Below the pieces are notes generated by a model, which worked only from the letters and a program-made list of their open reading frames with translations, was not told where the DNA came from and ran no database searches. DNA of 64,000 nucleotides from Proteobacteria bacterium SG_bin4 (lineage in GTDB: Bacteria; Pseudomonadota; Gammaproteobacteria; Burkholderiales; Nitrosomonadaceae). Of the stretch, positions 18,011 to 27,680 are shown in pieces. The stretch spans positions 1 through 64,000 of the forward strand of contig LWDH01000039.1 of NCBI GenBank assembly GCA_002083395.1, read 5' to 3'. The translations under genes were made by a program, and so were the position numbers. Numbering within the stretch: the stretch's first letter is position 1; each line of letters opens with the position of its first letter.

Positions 18011-18084
18011 ATATACTCCGCTTTGTTTGCTTTAAACGTCATAACTATTCGTGCAAAAGTTAAATCAAAAACCGGTGATGTTGT

Positions 18085-18113
18085 TTGACAGCTATTTTGC
18101 TTTTCAGTATAGT
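18085..18113 (+). promoter_or_regulatory. Near-perfect sigma-70 promoter of the large-protein cluster
   Basis: TTGACA at 18085-18090, a 17-base spacer and TATAGT at 18108-18113 match the housekeeping consensus at 11 of 12 positions. The direction is toward the six-gene cluster. Predicted transcription starts near 18120, giving a leader of about 325 nt before the first start codon. Confidence 0.7.
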
Positions 18114-18444
18114 CCAAATCATATCAGGGTTAAGTTTTTTCTACATCGATAGAAGAACCAAACAATAATAAAGGGTTACCCCGTTATTAATCACCCAAAA
18201 CCCACCAAAAAACCCTCAATCGAGATAAAAACCAATCTGCAAATTATTGCCGGCTGGTTAGTTCAGTCAAGTTTTATATACCTAGTAAAAATTCCCGGAT
18301 TCTCGATGAATTTTTACGATAAGCAACATTGCTTACGATCAATTCCTGGCACTTCGATGGCAGAAATTGATTAAAAAGTCATTAAGATAAGCACAACTGG
18401 GCAGATCGGCCCAGCGGATTGGCTTTTATTAATAGGCGGTTACT
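18114..18444 (+). other. Long untranslated leader with two hairpins
   Basis: No open frame of note is present. A hairpin at 18166-18190 pairs TAATAA and GGG with CCC and TTATTA. A second at 18397-18414 pairs CTGGGC with GCCCAG around a six-base loop and lies 30 bases before the first gene, followed by a T-rich stretch. It could modulate readthrough or translation of the cluster, but it matches no riboswitch I recognise. Confidence 0.4.
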
Positions 18445-19308
18445 ATGGCTGCAAGCATCTCATTCAAATTATCCGGTTATCCGGACAGCATCACCCAACT
18501 TTCCGCTACCGCAACATTGCCGCGCGTTGGTGCAGTCATCAGCAATCTAAAAAGCATGACCCATTCACACCACACTCAAGTCGGATTAGGAACACTCGGG
18601 TTCCTAGCCGCTAAACGTGGCGCACCGGATTGGCAATCGCTGGTGTTGGTATCCAACCGCCATGTCTTGTTTGCCCATGATGCCGAATGCGGCAACATGA
18701 TTTTCCAGCCGAACTACGAACAACAAGGCGATCAAATCGTGTTCGATGTACCGCACTTAAATGCCATCGCGAGAATTGACAATATAGGGTTATGCGGACA
18801 TTTTTCCTATGCCTATCCCGGGGAAGCCGAGAAATCGTATTACATCGACTGTGCAACCGCTGCCTTACTACTCAAGCAAGCTGGAAATCCACAGCGGATT
18901 CACAGTAAAACCCAGTATTTCACCAAAGTTGCCAGGGTGCATCCGCACGACACCTTCGAAGGCAGGGAACTCAAGGTGCATCTAGCAGGCCGGGAGAATG
19001 CGGTGTGGGGAAAAGTCATTGACTGCGAAGCCACCGTGGAAACGGTGACCGGCGAACGCTGCCACAACACATTGGTAATCCGCGCCATGCCCGACGGCAA
19101 AGGCGCATTGCAGCCGTTCTCGCGCAAGGGTGATTCCGGCGCCTTGCTGGTCGATCAATACCAGCGCGCCGTGGGCTTATTGTGGGGTCAGCATATGCAT
19201 GATCCTTACATAGCTTATGCCTGTCATATCCACCCGGTGCTGAGTTTCCTGCAGATTACACCGTGGTGTTTCGATTTTTGCGCAGCGCCATCTGCCCGGA
19301 AGGATTAA
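18445..19308 (+). CDS. Trypsin-like serine protease homologue, first gene of the cluster
   Basis: A 287-residue protein with the layout of a chymotrypsin-fold peptidase: His73 in VSNRHVLF, Asp135 in YYIDCATAAL and Ser231 in RKGDSGALLVD form a plausible triad. There is no signal peptide or membrane segment, so it probably acts in the cytoplasm unless exported by an unusual route. AGGCGG lies five bases before the ATG. The next gene encodes a longer paralogue, and the two share the GTLG, SYAYP and CHIHPV motifs, which points to a tandem duplication. The substrate is unknown; the large neighbours are candidates. Confidence 0.72.
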   Translation: MAASISFKLSGYPDSITQLSATATLPRVGAVISNLKSMTHSHHTQVGLGTLGFLAAKRGAPDWQSLVLVSNRHVLFAHDAECGNMIFQPNYEQQGDQIVFDVPHLNAIARIDNIGLCGHFSYAYPGEAEKSYYIDCATAALLLKQAGNPQRIHSKTQYFTKVARVHPHDTFEGRELKVHLAGRENAVWGKVIDCEATVETVTGERCHNTLVIRAMPDGKGALQPFSRKGDSGALLVDQYQRAVGLLWGQHMHDPYIAYACHIHPVLSFLQITPWCFDFCAAPSARKD

Positions 19309-19373
19309 CACCATGCAACGAAAATATTTCATTCAATCCACGAACGGTTGCTCCACCGGATGGAGGTAAAGTG

Positions 19374-20936
19374 ATGGATCAAAAAGAATTGGCCGCATTA
19401 CACGCGGAAGCCGAAGCCGAGCTGAAAAAAATCCCCGGCGTCGTCGGAGTCGGCTACGGCTTGAAAGAAGTCGGCGGCAAAACCACCGATCAAATTGCTT
19501 TTCGCGTCTACGTCAAGGAAAAGCGCAAACCGGAAGATCTGAATCCAGCCGATGTCATCCCCAAGGAATACAAGGGAATTCCAACAGATGTGGTATTGGT
19601 CATTCAACCCAAGCCCTTACATTGCGAAGATTTGGATCAGCATTCACCATTGATCGGTGGCATATCGATTAGCAATTTCAAGACCAATGCTTCGAATCAA
19701 ATCGGCTCTGGAACATTGGGTTGTTTTGCCACGTTGAACGGCGTCAGCGGACCGGAAAACGTCGTGCTGCTGTCGAACAATCACGTCCTTGCAAGTAATG
19801 GCGCAGTCAATGGCGATACGATTTATCAACCGCGCTTTATCGATAACGCAGGGACTATCAATATTGACGCCGCGCAAGAACGGCGCAATCCGATCGGAAA
19901 AATCCATAACATCGGTCAGCAAGGGCCTTATTCTTACGCTTACCCTAGCGAAACAGCGCAAGACTATTTTCTGGATTGCGCGATCGCAAAATTGGATATC
20001 TGCATTTCCAGCTGGTGTAACACCAACTGCGGCGTATCGTATAAAAACGAAATTCGCGGATTGAATATCGGCGGCAACAGTAAACTGGAAGATATCGCCC
20101 GCGTTGCACAGAGCGATTTGGGCGGTAGCGATTATGTGGTTCATAAAGTCGGGCGAAGAACCAGCAAAACAACGGGCAAGATCATCGATACGGCCGCGAT
20201 AGACCCTAGCGGAGGCCGTGCGCTTTATATCGAAGCCACGCAACCCAATTGCAATGGAGAAATGAAATTCTCTGATGAAGGCGACTCAGGCTCAGCAATC
20301 GTCAATGCACAAAACAAGGTAGTTGGTCTGTTGTACGCAGGCGATAGCGCTAATCCGGCTCGAACACTTGCCTGCCACATCCACCCGGTCATGGCATACC
20401 TCAGCATCACGCCCATCACCACCGCCAACCCGCCGGTCGGCCCTGCTGGTCAAACCTTGCATGATGTCGAAGGTGTCTTCACCGGCATCAACCACACCAC
20501 CGAAGTGCGCGAGCGCTTTTTGAACACGCGCAAAGGCGCTGAGATTTACCAGCAGATTCTCGATCATCGTCAGGAAGTCGTCGCGCTCGTCAATCACCGG
20601 CGGCCGGTCACAGTGGCATGGCATCGCAGCAAAGGCCCCGCATTCTTGGCGCACTTTGTCAATAATGCGCGCGATCCGATGCATTTGGTACCCCTCGAAG
20701 TGGAAGGCATCACGCGCGATCAGATGATCCGGCGCATGGCCGAGATATTGATGCAGCATGGCAGCATTGCGCTGCAGCAAGTGATCCAGCGCTATTTTGA
20801 CGAAGTGATGGGATTCATCAACAGCTTCGATAACCTGCACGAATTTGTTAAACAGTTTGAAGAAGCACCTGATTCCTATGGAGTCAGTGGACGTGTCCCG
20901 CCCGTAGACGCAGAGGAGACGGTCGATGTCAAATGA
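19374..20936 (+). CDS. Trypsin-like serine protease homologue with C-terminal extension
   Basis: From the ATG at 19374, preceded by GGAGG seven bases upstream, the product has 520 residues. Residues 1-85 form a small module seen ahead of such peptidases (KKIPGVVGVGYG, then YVKEKRKP). A chymotrypsin-like domain follows with His137 in SNNHVLA, Asp201 in FLDCAIAKL and Ser305 in EGDSGSAIV. Residues 350-520 are a helical extension absent from the upstream paralogue. No signal peptide is seen. A GTG at 19263 could start a longer form overlapping the previous gene but lacks a good ribosome site. The stop overlaps the next gene by 11 bases. Confidence 0.72.
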   Translation: MDQKELAALHAEAEAELKKIPGVVGVGYGLKEVGGKTTDQIAFRVYVKEKRKPEDLNPADVIPKEYKGIPTDVVLVIQPKPLHCEDLDQHSPLIGGISISNFKTNASNQIGSGTLGCFATLNGVSGPENVVLLSNNHVLASNGAVNGDTIYQPRFIDNAGTINIDAAQERRNPIGKIHNIGQQGPYSYAYPSETAQDYFLDCAIAKLDICISSWCNTNCGVSYKNEIRGLNIGGNSKLEDIARVAQSDLGGSDYVVHKVGRRTSKTTGKIIDTAAIDPSGGRALYIEATQPNCNGEMKFSDEGDSGSAIVNAQNKVVGLLYAGDSANPARTLACHIHPVMAYLSITPITTANPPVGPAGQTLHDVEGVFTGINHTTEVRERFLNTRKGAEIYQQILDHRQEVVALVNHRRPVTVAWHRSKGPAFLAHFVNNARDPMHLVPLEVEGITRDQMIRRMAEILMQHGSIALQQVIQRYFDEVMGFINSFDNLHEFVKQFEEAPDSYGVSGRVPPVDAEETVDVK

Positions 20937-23900
20937 AGTAGATACCTTACAGCGCGTCTTGCTGCAAATCTCCAATGTGCTGGAACCATTGGAGCGCGAA
21001 CTGAATAGCACCCGCGCGGTGCAGACATTCGCCGAACTCGGCATTACGCTCAATAGCGGCCAGGTTTCATCGCTGGCTTCACCGATGCAAGCACTGGTCG
21101 CCAGCAGCAAAACCGTGCTGCAAAAAGCCGGGGACTTGGCGCAAGCGATCGAGGACGAAAACATCGGGCAAATCGTTTCCATCAGTACGGAACTGATTAG
21201 CCAAGTCATCACCGCCATTCAAAAAATCGATCAACTGCAAACCGCCGTGCAAGGCATCGGCGGCATTCCGGCGAGCGTATCCAGTCATTTCGCCGAGCGG
21301 CTGTTTAACTTCTTGCTGGTCCACACGCTGGATGCCGCCAACGGTGTCAATGAGTTTCTCGAATTGCTGGGCATCCTTGAGCGCCAACGCAACAACGTTG
21401 GTTCCATCGACCCGAATAATCCCGAATTCACGATCTCCACCTTTCATTTCAGTGAATTGGGTAAGTGGCTGGAGTCGCCGGTATCGGCTTTGCAGTCGCA
21501 CTACAACTGGGGTAGCAACAGTCTGGATGCCGCAAACCTGCTGCAACGGCTTGAGCGTTTGCTGCTCCATCTGAAAGCACCGGCTTTTTTTGACGACACA
21601 TCGCCCACGCCGATTCTCGAAGCCGTTATTTTTCAATTACGCCCGCGTACCGATCTCAATCCCAATGGTTTGAGCTTATCGATCCGGCAGAATCTCAGTC
21701 CCGGCAAAATCGAATTTGCCGCCGACGATCTGAAAGTCACACTGGATTTGCAAGCCACGCTGCCGTTCGGCGCGGAATTAGTGATCCAGCCGCCCGCGAA
21801 ATTTACTTTCCAAACCTCTGCAGCCGATACCATTACCGGCTCGCTGAACCTCAGCGTCAGCGCGGATCGCACGCAAGCGGCAACACCGTACTTACTGATT
21901 GGAGACCCGGACGGCAGCCGGCTGGAAGTTGGCAAATTCGGCGTCAACTTCGGCGGACGGATTCAAGGCAGCGGCGGGCAATCGACCGCCGATTTTACCG
22001 TCGGCGGTGAAATCGGCGCCGGCAAGCTGTCGATCTCGTTTGCTGACGGCGATGGTTTTCTCACCGATATTCTGAGCGGTATTCAGCTCAATTCCGATTT
22101 CGGCATGGCGTTTGGTTATAACAGCAGCGAAGGTCTGTTTTTTGTCGGCAGCAGCGCGCTGGAAATCCAACTGCCGCTGCATCTCAATCTCGGACCGGTG
22201 GAAGTCAGCGCATTAACCTTTTCAGTCGGTATCGAAAACAACAAATTCCCCACCGCCATCTCTTCGGATATCAAAGCCGCATTAGGTCCGCTTGCTGCCG
22301 TCGTCGAAAACATCGGCCTGGCCATCGATTTCGCTTTGGTCGACAACCGCAGCGGCAACGCCGGACCGGTCGATATCCAGCTGGGATTCAAGCCACCGAA
22401 CGGTGTCGGATTGTCGCTGGATGTCGGTATTGTCAAAGGCGGCGGTTATCTCTACTTCGATTTCGACAAGGAAGAATACGCCGGTGCGTTGGAATTGATG
22501 TTTAGCGGCATCGTCACGGTAAAAGCCATCGGTTTGATCACCACGCGTATGCCCGATGGCTCCGATGGATTTTCACTGCTGATCATACTCAGCGCCGAAT
22601 TCGGCACACCGCTGCAACTCGGTTTCGGCTTCACCTTAAACGCGGTCGGCGGATTGCTCGGCTTAAACCGCACGATGGAGCTGGAAATTATTGCCGCTGG
22701 CGTGCGCACCGGTTCGATCGACAGCATTATGTTTCCCGATAACATTATCGAAAATGCGCCACGTATCATCAGCGACTTGCGGCAATTCTTCCCGCCCGCG
22801 CAAGATGTGTTTTTGATCGGTCCGATGGCCAAACTCGGCTGGGGCACGCCGACATTGGTCAGCGCGTCATTGGGCATTATTATCGAAATACCGCCGGGCA
22901 ACATCGCCATCCTTGGCGTGCTTAAAGTTGCATTACCCGACGAAGATGCTGCATTGATCATCATACAGGTCAGCTTTATCGGTGCTTTGGAAGTCGACAA
23001 ACAACGTTTGTGGTTTTATGCCAGTCTGTACGATTCGCGGGTAATTTTCCTCACCATCGACGGCGATATGGGGCTATTGATCGCCTGGGGGGACAATGCC
23101 AATTTTGTCATCAGCGTCGGCGGCTTTCATCCTTCTTTCAAACCACCGCCTTTGCCGTTTCCTAACCCCAATCGAATTGCGATTAACATACTGAATACTT
23201 CGTTTGCCCGCATTGGCGTGGAGGGTTATTTTGCCGTCACTTCCAATACCGTGCAGTTCGGCGCCAAAGCGGAAGTTTATTTCGGATTGAGTGCCTTCAA
23301 TATCTCCGGTCATATCGGTTTTGATGCTTTGTTCCAGTTTTCGCCGTTTTACTTCATCATCACCGTGTCCGCCTCGTTTGAAGTTAAAGTATTCGGCATC
23401 GGCTTTTTCAGCGTGCATATGCGCGGCGAACTGGAAGGCACATCACCGTGGCATATCGAAGGTGAAGGTTCGATCTCGGTATTGTTCTGGGATATCGACG
23501 TACCGTTCAGCCATACCTGGGGTGAAGATGAAAACACCACTCTGCCAACGATCGATATCATGCCGCTGATCACAGCGGAATTTGAGAAGCTGGATAACTG
23601 GACGGCCGAATTACCTACCTCCAATCAATTGCTGGTGTCGCTACGCGCCATTGAAAGCACCAGCGATTTGATTCTGCACCCGGTCGGTGTATTACGCGTG
23701 AACCAGCGCGCCATTCCACTGGATTTGGATCTCGACAAAGTCGGCAATCAGAAACCAAAAGACGCAAAACGCTTAACTGTGGAAGTGACCAGCACCAGTT
23801 TAGCCAAGGTTGCCGATACCAAGGAATCGTTCGCTACCGCGCAATACAAAACCCTCAGCGACGCTAACAAGTTGAGCGCACCCGCTTACGAAAAGCAAAA

Positions 23901-24324
23901 CGCCGGCATCGAACTATCGGTCAGCAACCAGCAACTGAAATCATCCGCAGCAGTGAAGCGCGTGGTGCGTTATGAGCAAAACATCATCGATAATAATTTC
24001 ATTTCGTTGCTGATCCGCTTTGTCGCTATTGGCGTTGAATTTTTCAATCACTTCCTTGGCCGCAACGCCGCTTCGAAATCGACACTTTCAGCCAATTACA
24101 AAATGCAAAAAGCACCGGTCGATCAGAAAGTGGTGGTCAAGGAAGCCGGTTATGTGGTCGCTTCGATCATGAACAACAGCCCTCATAGCAAGGATGCTTA
24201 TTTTGCAACACACGCACAAGCACAGGATTTCCTGCGTGCGCAAGTGAACCAGTCGCCCGGGCTGCAAGACAATCTGCACGTCATTCCGAGCGCGGAAGCA
24301 ACCCCATTTAAGGAGGCGGCATAA
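20926..24324 (+). CDS. Giant beta-rich protein, DUF6603-like
   Basis: A 1132-residue protein. Residues 1-200 are helical and heptad-like. About 230-880 is a long series of alternating hydrophobic beta-strand segments, including FLIGPMAKLGWGTP and near its end SPWHIEGEGSISVLFWDID and a HTWGE motif; these recall the uncharacterised DUF6603 domain, judged from memory. The last 250 residues are polar and repeat-poor. There is no signal peptide or clear transmembrane helix. The start overlaps the protease stop and has GAGGAG upstream; the stop overlaps the next gene's ATG by one base. The amphipathic strands could form an extended scaffold or lipid-binding groove, which is speculation. Confidence 0.6.
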   Translation: MSNEVDTLQRVLLQISNVLEPLERELNSTRAVQTFAELGITLNSGQVSSLASPMQALVASSKTVLQKAGDLAQAIEDENIGQIVSISTELISQVITAIQKIDQLQTAVQGIGGIPASVSSHFAERLFNFLLVHTLDAANGVNEFLELLGILERQRNNVGSIDPNNPEFTISTFHFSELGKWLESPVSALQSHYNWGSNSLDAANLLQRLERLLLHLKAPAFFDDTSPTPILEAVIFQLRPRTDLNPNGLSLSIRQNLSPGKIEFAADDLKVTLDLQATLPFGAELVIQPPAKFTFQTSAADTITGSLNLSVSADRTQAATPYLLIGDPDGSRLEVGKFGVNFGGRIQGSGGQSTADFTVGGEIGAGKLSISFADGDGFLTDILSGIQLNSDFGMAFGYNSSEGLFFVGSSALEIQLPLHLNLGPVEVSALTFSVGIENNKFPTAISSDIKAALGPLAAVVENIGLAIDFALVDNRSGNAGPVDIQLGFKPPNGVGLSLDVGIVKGGGYLYFDFDKEEYAGALELMFSGIVTVKAIGLITTRMPDGSDGFSLLIILSAEFGTPLQLGFGFTLNAVGGLLGLNRTMELEIIAAGVRTGSIDSIMFPDNIIENAPRIISDLRQFFPPAQDVFLIGPMAKLGWGTPTLVSASLGIIIEIPPGNIAILGVLKVALPDEDAALIIIQVSFIGALEVDKQRLWFYASLYDSRVIFLTIDGDMGLLIAWGDNANFVISVGGFHPSFKPPPLPFPNPNRIAINILNTSFARIGVEGYFAVTSNTVQFGAKAEVYFGLSAFNISGHIGFDALFQFSPFYFIITVSASFEVKVFGIGFFSVHMRGELEGTSPWHIEGEGSISVLFWDIDVPFSHTWGEDENTTLPTIDIMPLITAEFEKLDNWTAELPTSNQLLVSLRAIESTSDLILHPVGVLRVNQRAIPLDLDLDKVGNQKPKDAKRLTVEVTSTSLAKVADTKESFATAQYKTLSDANKLSAPAYEKQNAGIELSVSNQQLKSSAAVKRVVRYEQNIIDNNFISLLIRFVAIGVEFFNHFLGRNAASKSTLSANYKMQKAPVDQKVVVKEAGYVVASIMNNSPHSKDAYFATHAQAQDFLRAQVNQSPGLQDNLHVIPSAEATPFKEAA

Positions 24325-27300
24325 TGGCGATCGGCACCTATACATTTCTGCCGTGGCTGCGGCAAGGCGTCGCCAATAATATCCAGTCGGCGGATCTCGA
24401 TGCTTCAGTCAAAACCCGCGCCAGCATCGCCGTCAATCTGAATATCAAAGGCAGTGGCGGCGAAGGCGGCAACGTAGCGGCTGCCATCACCAAGAATGTC
24501 GCACTGTACGGCCCTGGCGACATCATCGGCATCGAATCGCGCGCAATCATCAAAACCGAACCGCTCAACTGGATCACCAACTTTGAGCCCAATTATCTCT
24601 GCCATATCGAGTTTTACGACGAAGATTTCCCCTGGCGTTATACCCCTGCAGCACCGGCTGGATCTCGGCTGCGCCCTTGGGTCACACTGATCGTACTTGC
24701 CGAAACCGAATTTGCCGAAGGCGGCAATATTTCCGGCAAACCGTTGCCCTTTATCGACATCAAGGCCAATCCGTTCGAAGCGGTATTTCCGAAGGCCGAA
24801 GAACTGTGGGCGTGGGCGCATGTGCACGTCAACAAAAATATCGCCGGCAATCAGGATGCGCCGCAAGCGCCAGATATCAACAACACGCTATCGCAGCTTC
24901 AAAGCGTGCTGGCGCAAAATGCCGACGAGGCTTATTCGCGTATCGTCTGTCCACGCAAATTGGCGTCAAACGAACGCTACCATGCATTTCTGATTCCAAC
25001 CTTTGAAACCGGACGGTTAGCAGGTTTAGGGCTGAATCCGGATGATGCGCCGCATGCGACATTTTCGGCATGGGGCGAAGGCCGACCGGCGCCAACGCAA
25101 TTCCCGGTTTACTACCGTTGGTTCTTCCGCACCGGTTCGCAAGGCGATTTTGAATACCTGGTGCGGTTGCTCGAGCCGAAACCGGCAGATAGCCGCGTTG
25201 GCCGCCGCGATATCGACGTGCAAAACCCCGGCTCCAATATCAACGGCATTCAGAATCCGGATCTCGAAGGCGCACTGAAACTGGGTGGCGCGCTCCTCGC
25301 ACCGTTGAGCAGTGAAGCCGAGCAGGAAATCGCCAAATGGGAAAATTGGGACCAGCCGTATCCACATGTATTCCAGCAAGAATTGGCGGCGTTTCTGAAC
25401 CTTGCCGATGATTACGCCCGGCTCGCCGCCGATACTGCCAACCAGAACGCCGATTTGCCCGCCGCCATTCAGGCTGACCCCGACCCCTTGATCACACCGC
25501 CGATTTATGGCCGATGGCATGCACTGAGAAATCGCGTGTTGAAAGAAGCCGACGGCAGCGACGCACCGAACAACGACAACTGGTTGCATGAACTAAACCT
25601 CGATCCACGCTGGCGCAGTGCCGCCGGTTTTGGCACCGACGTCATCATCGCCAATCAGGAAGAATACATGGATGCGGCATGGGATCAAGTCGGTGAAGTG
25701 CTCGAGGCCAACCGCCAGATCCGCCTGGCGCAACTCGCCAAAATCACCGCCAACAGTTGGTATCAGAAACAAGTGCTGCCATTGCAACAAATCAGTCACG
25801 ACAAAATTCTGTTCATGACGGCGCCGGTGCAAAAACGCGTCATCAGCCAAGGCGTGACTGTCTTCCACCAAATTAAGCAAAGCCCGGTTACTCCGGCGCT
25901 TTCTTCCGCGCCGTTACGGCGCATGTTACGTCCGAACGGCCGGCTGCAAAAACTTTCGGCCTTTGATAATCGCAGCCATCCGAACAACTTAATCACTCGC
26001 GTCAACGATGGCGTCGTTACCGCCGCGCCGCCACATGTGATTCCCGCTACGCTGCCATCGCTCGACAATCTATCGCAAGATGCGCAGCCCAAGGACGTGC
26101 CGCCCTGGCTGCTGGACTTACTCAAACGCTATCCTTTCATTCCTTATCTTTTGTTAGCATTGATTCTGCTGCTGGTAATCGTATTGGCAATCATCGGCGC
26201 CAGTGCTGGCATCTGGGCTACGGCGGCGCTGGCTGGCGCAGGATTATTGTGGGCTTATCGCACTTTACAGCGTTTGCTCGCACAAACCAATCAAGCCGAT
26301 TCAGTCTCCGAGAGTGGACAAACACCGGCTGCTGTTGATGCCATGCCGCCGAGCAATGATTTTGTATTAACGCCGGAATTGAATCTGCTAGCATTGGATC
26401 CGGCCAACCCGCCGCAGCCCGCCAGCGCCGGTGGAGCCGATAACGTTCAATCCAGCCGCTTTAAAACCGCGCTGAAAGATTCATACAGGGTGTTGCAAAA
26501 CGGGCTGCAAGCTGGTGTCATTCCTGCGGCAGTGCCGGTCAACGTAACTCAATTGGCGACGGATACGCTGGTGAAACTAAATCCGGCAGTAACAATTCCG
26601 AAATGGACTTTGAACAACATCCTGTTACCGGCGCCTATCCTTAACCTGATCGGCGAGAAATTTGTCGAAGCGATGGCCTACCCGGAATTCGATATTCCGA
26701 TGTACAAACCGCTGGTCGATAAATCCACTGAACTGTTTGTGCCGAACCTGAATTTCATCGAACAAAACACCATTACGTTGCTAAAGACTAATCAACCGTT
26801 CATCGAGTCGTACATGGTCGGCCTCAATCACGAATTCGCCCGCGAATTGCTCTGGCGCGAATATCCGACCGATCAGCGCGGTTCCTATTTCCGGCAGTTC
26901 TGGGACGTCAGCGGCTTCCTCAGTCCCACCGAAGACAGCGAGCAGCGCCGCGAGGAATTGAAAGACATCCCGCCGATTCACCGCTGGTCGCGGTTCTCCA
27001 AACTGGGCGAGCATGATCATCGTGAGCAAGGTCTTGAGAACGAAGAGGAATTGGTATTGGTGATTCGCGGCGAATTGCTGAAGAAATACCCGAATGCGGT
27101 GATTTATGCGCAAAAAGCCAAATGGCAGCCGATCAGCGATACCAATCCGGCGCCGAACAAAAAAACCGAACGGATATTTGACGACAGCGTACCGATCAAA
27201 ACACCGTTGTACGAAGCCCAGGTCAAACCGGATATTTACTTTTTCGGCTTCGATTTAACTGAAGAAGAAGCACGCGGCAATCCCGAAGTTGACGATGAAC

Positions 27301-27638
27301 CGGGTTGGTTCTTCGTAATCAAGGAACGGCCAGGTGAACCGCGTTTCGGTCTGGATATCGACCGTGAAGGCCCGATTCAGGTTTGGAATGACCTAGCGTG
27401 GACAGATGTTGCGCCCGGTATCAGCGATGGCGAGTTTATCGACATCGCCAGCGCGCCAACGCGCAGCTTACCGAATACCGAACCCGGTGGCACCGCGCAA
27501 GAAAAAGCGGAACAATGGAAAGAAGATCATTTGCTGAGCTGGACAAACAATATCAACTCGGCGGAGCTGGCTTATATCTTGTTCCAGGCACCGGTCCTCG
27601 TCGGTGTGCATGCTGCCGAGATGCTGCCGCGCGATTAG
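24324..27638 (+). CDS. Conserved large protein with a central membrane hairpin, unknown function
   Basis: A 1104-residue protein starting MAIGTYTFLPWLRQGVAN. A soluble N-terminal half (1-595) is followed by two adjacent hydrophobic segments (about 603-645), a short linker rich in Pro/Ala, and a soluble C-terminal half. The C-terminal half contains FIESYMVGLNHEFARELLW and YPTDQRGSYFRQFWD, strongly conserved motifs in a family I know only as hypothetical. AAGGAGG precedes the start, which shares one base with the previous stop, so translation is probably coupled. Both soluble halves would lie on the same side of the membrane. Function unknown. Confidence 0.6.
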   Translation: MAIGTYTFLPWLRQGVANNIQSADLDASVKTRASIAVNLNIKGSGGEGGNVAAAITKNVALYGPGDIIGIESRAIIKTEPLNWITNFEPNYLCHIEFYDEDFPWRYTPAAPAGSRLRPWVTLIVLAETEFAEGGNISGKPLPFIDIKANPFEAVFPKAEELWAWAHVHVNKNIAGNQDAPQAPDINNTLSQLQSVLAQNADEAYSRIVCPRKLASNERYHAFLIPTFETGRLAGLGLNPDDAPHATFSAWGEGRPAPTQFPVYYRWFFRTGSQGDFEYLVRLLEPKPADSRVGRRDIDVQNPGSNINGIQNPDLEGALKLGGALLAPLSSEAEQEIAKWENWDQPYPHVFQQELAAFLNLADDYARLAADTANQNADLPAAIQADPDPLITPPIYGRWHALRNRVLKEADGSDAPNNDNWLHELNLDPRWRSAAGFGTDVIIANQEEYMDAAWDQVGEVLEANRQIRLAQLAKITANSWYQKQVLPLQQISHDKILFMTAPVQKRVISQGVTVFHQIKQSPVTPALSSAPLRRMLRPNGRLQKLSAFDNRSHPNNLITRVNDGVVTAAPPHVIPATLPSLDNLSQDAQPKDVPPWLLDLLKRYPFIPYLLLALILLLVIVLAIIGASAGIWATAALAGAGLLWAYRTLQRLLAQTNQADSVSESGQTPAAVDAMPPSNDFVLTPELNLLALDPANPPQPASAGGADNVQSSRFKTALKDSYRVLQNGLQAGVIPAAVPVNVTQLATDTLVKLNPAVTIPKWTLNNILLPAPILNLIGEKFVEAMAYPEFDIPMYKPLVDKSTELFVPNLNFIEQNTITLLKTNQPFIESYMVGLNHEFARELLWREYPTDQRGSYFRQFWDVSGFLSPTEDSEQRREELKDIPPIHRWSRFSKLGEHDHREQGLENEEELVLVIRGELLKKYPNAVIYAQKAKWQPISDTNPAPNKKTERIFDDSVPIKTPLYEAQVKPDIYFFGFDLTEEEARGNPEVDDEPGWFFVIKERPGEPRFGLDIDREGPIQVWNDLAWTDVAPGISDGEFIDIASAPTRSLPNTEPGGTAQEKAEQWKEDHLLSWTNNINSAELAYILFQAPVLVGVHAAEMLPRD

Positions 27639-27680
27639 GCATGGCTGGTAAGTAAAAACTTCAACTGAAAGAAGCGGCTT

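Noticed and set aside
19263..19373. Upstream GTG start giving the second protease 37 more residues
   Set aside because: The extension overlaps the previous gene, has no good ribosome site and does not resemble the family; the ATG at 19374 has GGAGG at the right distance.
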